9,412 bases of DNA, from assembly GCA_021775795.1 (NCBI GenBank), contig JAJFHB010000241.1:1-9412 (forward strand), in the 5' to 3' direction. Below are positions 6,491 to 9,412 of this stretch, piece after piece. Below the pieces are notes generated by a model that ran no database searches, had not been told where the DNA came from, and saw only the letters and a list, made by a program, of their open reading frames with translations. The DNA is from Hyphomicrobiales bacterium. Its GTDB lineage: Bacteria; Pseudomonadota; Alphaproteobacteria; Rhizobiales; JAJFHB01. A program made the position numbers and the translations under genes. Numbering within the stretch: position 1 is the first letter of the stretch; every line of letters starts with the position of its first letter.

Positions 6491-6871
6491 CTAGAGGTCG
6501 CAAACACCATCAACGCAGCGATGCGGGCGCCAGAGCGGTCTGATTTTCAAAAAGCCCCGGTAGACGAGTTCCATCACCTGTACAATGACCGGCAACCCCA
6601 TGATCCACCCGGCAATGCGGGTTGCGGGTAGTACTGACCACAGTGCTGCAAATGCCCGTGCACCGGAGTAGAGCCGACCTTCATGTGTTTGGACATGGAA
6701 ACGCTTGATGGCATCATCTTTGGACAGGCCTTCGGTCACAAAGGCGCCGGGAACTTCGGTCAGGTCTATCCAGTCAATGCGATCCGCCCCGTTCCGGCGG
6801 CGCCAGAACGCAATTTCCTTTCGACAGAGCGGGCAACCGCCATCGAAGTAAACCGTCAGGACCGACGTCAT
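6491..6871 (-). CDS. DCC-family protein (DUF393), thioredoxin-like CxxC
   Basis: The 126-residue product opens with VYFDGGCPLCRKEI, the DxxCxxC hallmark of the DCC family (Asp10, Cys13, Cys16), and then shows the usual IDWIDLTE segment and the amphipathic, hydrophobic second half (ALWSVLPATRIAGWIMGLPV, VMELVYRGF). The family is often annotated as thiol-disulfide oxidoreductase, but its substrates are largely unknown. The length is typical. Two further cysteines near the end (C119, C124 in HRCVDGVC) form a second possible redox or metal pair. There is no signal peptide, so the N-terminal CxxC is expected in the cytoplasm. The ATG at 6871 is preceded by GTGAGAGC, a weak binding site. It lies 91 bases after the hydrolase gene on the same strand, with an AT-rich patch (about 6905-6935) between that could carry its own promoter. 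Confidence 0.87.
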   Translation of the reverse strand: MTSVLTVYFDGGCPLCRKEIAFWRRRNGADRIDWIDLTEVPGAFVTEGLSKDDAIKRFHVQTHEGRLYSGARAFAALWSVLPATRIAGWIMGLPVIVQVMELVYRGFLKIRPLWRPHRCVDGVCDL

Positions 6872-6962
6872 GCTCTCACACCTGCTGTCATTGATACGTG
6901 CATCTTGACATATAATAGCAGTTTCGCGATTTCAAAATTGCAGTGTCCGTAGATCAACACGC

Positions 6963-7829
6963 TCAATGCATGTGCTCACTTAGGAACGCCAGTACAGCAT
7001 TTTCATAAATGCCTGTCGCGAAGCGATGCAGATCCACATGGCCCGCATCGGGCACAATGAGCAGCGCCTTCGGTTCCAATGCCTGAGCATATAATTCACG
7101 GGTGTTTTCAACTGTTGTGCGGTCATCACGACCACCAGACATGACCAGAACCGGTGCCGAGACATTTCCTATCAGGTTTAGAGGCGACAACAGACCCGGG
7201 TCATAACCAAGCCGTACAGGCACCTGCCACAACAACAGGGGCGCAAGCGCACTGGGCAGTTTACCAAGACGAATGGCAATCCTGTTGCGGAGGGCATCGT
7301 CGAGCGAACTGTAGACGGCCTCAAGGACCAGAGCATCGATCGGTAAAGGCGAGCTTGCCATGAGGCTCGCTGCACCGCCAAGCGACACCCCGATGACGGC
7401 TATAGGCACAGCGCTGGAGCGCAGGTTCACATAATCTACAGCAGCGGTGACACCTTTCGCTTCGAGAAACCCGAAGGTGATGTAGTCACCGTCGCTTTCG
7501 CCATGCGCCTGCAGGTCGAACCAAAGCACTTTGTAACCGGCTTGAACCAAGAACCGCGCGCGTGATGTCATTGAGGATCGATCAGCGCGGATACCGTGGA
7601 CAAGAATGACGGCACCATTTTCGCCATCCGTGTCTGCAAACCAACCTTTAAGCAGACGTCCATCGGCGTCAGCGAATGACACTTCTTCGACGTTCAAGTC
7701 GCCTGGAGGCTGCCCAACGTCGCTGCGTGTTGGCGTCGTCGCATAACTCCCTGCTGCATAGAGCACTGCAATAGCGGCCAAAAAGCCTGCCACCAGCACC
7801 AAAATGACCGCGCGCAGGGTGCGCACCAC
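6963..7829 (-). CDS. Membrane-anchored alpha/beta hydrolase
   Basis: The 288-residue protein has an N-terminal hydrophobic segment (about 7-28) with no clear cleavage site, so it is probably anchored in the inner membrane with the catalytic part outside the cytoplasm. The rest is an alpha/beta hydrolase fold: oxyanion-region HGIRADRSS from His78, the FDLQAHGESDG turn (104-114), the nucleophile elbow GVSLGG with Ser149, the acid Asp235 or Asp236 in SGGRDD, and the general base His264 in PDAGHVD. These form a full catalytic triad typical of serine esterases or peptidases of the S33-like group; the substrate is not predictable. The start is a GTG at 7829 with AGGAG five bases upstream (7839-7835); a nearby ATG is out of frame. 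Only 16 bases separate it from the aspS stop, so it is probably co-transcribed with aspS, a physical rather than functional link. Confidence 0.9.
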   Translation of the reverse strand: MVRTLRAVILVLVAGFLAAIAVLYAAGSYATTPTRSDVGQPPGDLNVEEVSFADADGRLLKGWFADTDGENGAVILVHGIRADRSSMTSRARFLVQAGYKVLWFDLQAHGESDGDYITFGFLEAKGVTAAVDYVNLRSSAVPIAVIGVSLGGAASLMASSPLPIDALVLEAVYSSLDDALRNRIAIRLGKLPSALAPLLLWQVPVRLGYDPGLLSPLNLIGNVSAPVLVMSGGRDDRTTVENTRELYAQALEPKALLIVPDAGHVDLHRFATGIYENAVLAFLSEHMH

Positions 7830-7845
7830 ACATTCTCCTGGCTTG

Positions 7846-9412
7846 CTACTGCTTCGGCAGGTTCAAGCGAATGTGCAAATCACGAAGCTGCCGCGCAGAG
7901 ACATCTGAAGGTGCACCCATGAGCAGATCTTCGGCTTGCTGGTTCATGGGGAACATGATGACTTCGCGGAGATTTTCCTCGCCGCACAAAAGCATAACAA
8001 TGCGGTCGATCCCCGGCGCAATGCCTCCATGCGGAGGGGCGCCGAATCTCAACGCTTTGAGCATGCCGCCAAATCGCTCTTCGACAACATCGGGGCCGTA
8101 GCCTGCGATCTCGAAAGCCTTGAACATGATCTCCGGCCTGTGATTCCGGATGGCCCCTGAAGAGAGCTCGATGCCATTGCAGACGATGTCATATTGATAG
8201 CCAAGAATGTCGAGCGGATCCTTGCTCTCCAGCGCTTCCAGCCCGCCTTGTGGCATGGAGAACGGATTGTGAGAAAAGTCGATCTTCTTCTCGTTCTCGT
8301 CCCATTCGAACATCGGGAAATCCACAATCCAGCAAAACTCAAAACAGTCCGGATCGATCATATCCAGATCCGTGCCGATGCGGGTTCTGGCGGCACCGGC
8401 AAAATCGACGAACTTTTTCGGCACGCCGGCAACAAAGAACACGGCATCGCCGTCTCCCAATCCGAGTTGCTCGCGTAGCCCTGCTGTACGTTCTTCGCCA
8501 ATATTCTTCGCAACTGGCCCGGCACCTTCTCCGTCACGGAAGAAGATGTAACCGAGGCCAGGCTGGCCTTCGCCCTGAGCCCAGGCGTTCATACGGTCGC
8601 AAAAAGCGCGGCTGCCGCCGCCCTTGGCCGGAATGGCCCAGACTTGCACCTGAGGATCGCTGGCAATCATGCCGGCAAATATCTTGAAACCCGAATCACG
8701 GAACCAATCGGTCGCGTCCTCCATCACGATGGGATTTCGCAGGTCCGGCTTGTCTGACCCATACTTGCGCATGGCTTCCGCATAGGGAATGTGCGGGAAC
8801 TTCTGGGTTACAGGTTTGCCGTTTCCAAATTCCTCGAAAAGCCCACGCAAAACCGGCTCGACGGAATTGAAGACGTCGTCCTGAGTGACAAAGCTCATCT
8901 CGATATCGAGTTGATAGAATTCGCCAGGGCTACGATCAGCGCGCGCATCTTCATCGCGGAAACACGGTGCGATCTGAAAATAGCGATCAAAGCCCGCAAT
9001 CATTGTCAGCTGCTTGAATTGCTGTGGAGCCTGAGGCAGCGCGTAGAACTTGCCCGGGTGCATACGTGAGGGAACGAGAAAATCTCTCGCACCTTCCGGG
9101 CTGGATGCGGTCAGAATGGGGGTTTGAAATTCAAGGAACCCGCCGTCCCACATGCGTCGGCGAATGGAATCAATAATGCGGGAGCGTTGCACGATATTGG
9201 CATGCAAGGTGTCGCGTCGAAGATCGAGGAAACGATAGCGTAAACGCAGATCTTCGGGATAATCCGGCTCACCGAACACCGGCACCGGCAACTCTTCCGA
9301 TTGTGACAACACCTCAAGCTCGCGGATGAAAATCTCCAGGCTACCGGTTGGAAGCTTATCGTTGACGGTTTCGTCAGTCCTCGCCCGCACATCGCCATCA
9401 ATACGGATGACC
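7846..9412 (-). CDS. aspS: Aspartyl-tRNA synthetase, N-terminus beyond the window
   Basis: This class II synthetase charges tRNA-Asp with aspartate in the cytoplasm. In bacteria that make Asn-tRNA through GatCAB it also charges tRNA-Asn; the sequence alone does not settle which type this is. The frame stays open to the right edge ([17 protein letters not shown]), so the GTG at 9390 is internal and most of the anticodon-binding OB domain is missing. Visible in order are the hinge ([20 protein letters not shown]), motif 1 region ([20 protein letters not shown]), motif 2 ([10 protein letters not shown]), the inserted bacterial GAD-type domain (from about the [20 protein letters not shown] segment), the HNPFSMP element, and motif 3 ([13 protein letters not shown]). 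The C-terminal [14 protein letters not shown] segment is typical. Nothing key is missing in the visible part. It is the first gene of the minus-strand run within this window, and its promoter lies outside. Confidence 0.97.
   Translation of the reverse strand, partial: VIRIDGDVRARTDETVNDKLPTGSLEIFIRELEVLSQSEELPVPVFGEPDYPEDLRLRYRFLDLRRDTLHANIVQRSRIIDSIRRRMWDGGFLEFQTPILTASSPEGARDFLVPSRMHPGKFYALPQAPQQFKQLTMIAGFDRYFQIAPCFRDEDARADRSPGEFYQLDIEMSFVTQDDVFNSVEPVLRGLFEEFGNGKPVTQKFPHIPYAEAMRKYGSDKPDLRNPIVMEDATDWFRDSGFKIFAGMIASDPQVQVWAIPAKGGGSRAFCDRMNAWAQGEGQPGLGYIFFRDGEGAGPVAKNIGEERTAGLREQLGLGDGDAVFFVAGVPKKFVDFAGAARTRIGTDLDMIDPDCFEFCWIVDFPMFEWDENEKKIDFSHNPFSMPQGGLEALESKDPLDILGYQYDIVCNGIELSSGAIRNHRPEIMFKAFEIAGYGPDVVEERFGGMLKALRFGAPPHGGIAPGIDRIVMLLCGEENLREVIMFPMNQQAEDLLMGAPSDVSARQLRDLHIRLNLPKQ

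Noticed and set aside
6222..6494. A 90-codon plus-strand frame upstream of the L,D-transpeptidase gene
   Set aside because: It covers the start and leader of the minus-strand gene, has no ribosome binding site and no recognisable domain.
8250..8687. A 145-codon plus-strand frame inside aspS
   Set aside because: Arg/Gln-rich shadow of the well-conserved aspS coding strand.

Overview
The window looks like the chromosome of an alphaproteobacterium. This rests on the class II ribonucleotide reductase NrdJ with its Cys-rich tail, on the type of aspartyl-tRNA synthetase (reads [18 protein letters not shown] just before motif 2), and on a DNA that is fairly GC-rich. I cannot fix the order or genus from sequence alone. 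No tRNA, rRNA, CRISPR array, intact insertion sequence or phage gene was seen.

Layout: (1) Positions 1-1203 hold the 3' third of nrdJ, closed by a strong hairpin terminator. (2) Positions 1259-1680 have no gene I can name, and short unassigned frames lie open on both strands. (3) Positions 1691-5052 form a two-gene plus-strand cassette coding for exported proteins. The first is a small six-cysteine protein. The second is a 935-residue mosaic with a signal peptide, fourteen copies of a 17-residue repeat, two tandem modules (beta-sandwich-like part, peptidoglycan-binding domain, Cys-rich knot) and a further Cys-rich tail. (4) Positions 5053-5393 are non-coding as far as I can tell. They hold hairpins and a strong terminator and may encode a small RNA. 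(5) From 5501 to the right edge everything is on the minus strand: an L,D-transpeptidase with its own terminator, a DCC-family CxxC protein, a membrane-anchored alpha/beta hydrolase, and aspS, whose 5' end lies beyond the window.

How the genes relate: nrdJ and aspS are housekeeping genes that bracket an envelope-oriented stretch. The large repeat protein should be exported and bind peptidoglycan. The convergent neighbour is an L,D-transpeptidase, an enzyme type that cross-links peptidoglycan or attaches proteins to it. A functional link is an inference from proximity only, since the two are transcribed toward each other and separated by two terminators. aspS and the hydrolase are 16 bases apart and probably co-transcribed.

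The most unusual object is the repeat protein. Its repeat units are nearly identical in protein but strongly diverged at synonymous positions, which points to an old array kept by selection rather than a recent expansion. The cassette at 1691-5052 is the best candidate for an undescribed system, most likely a cell-surface or periplasmic scaffold.
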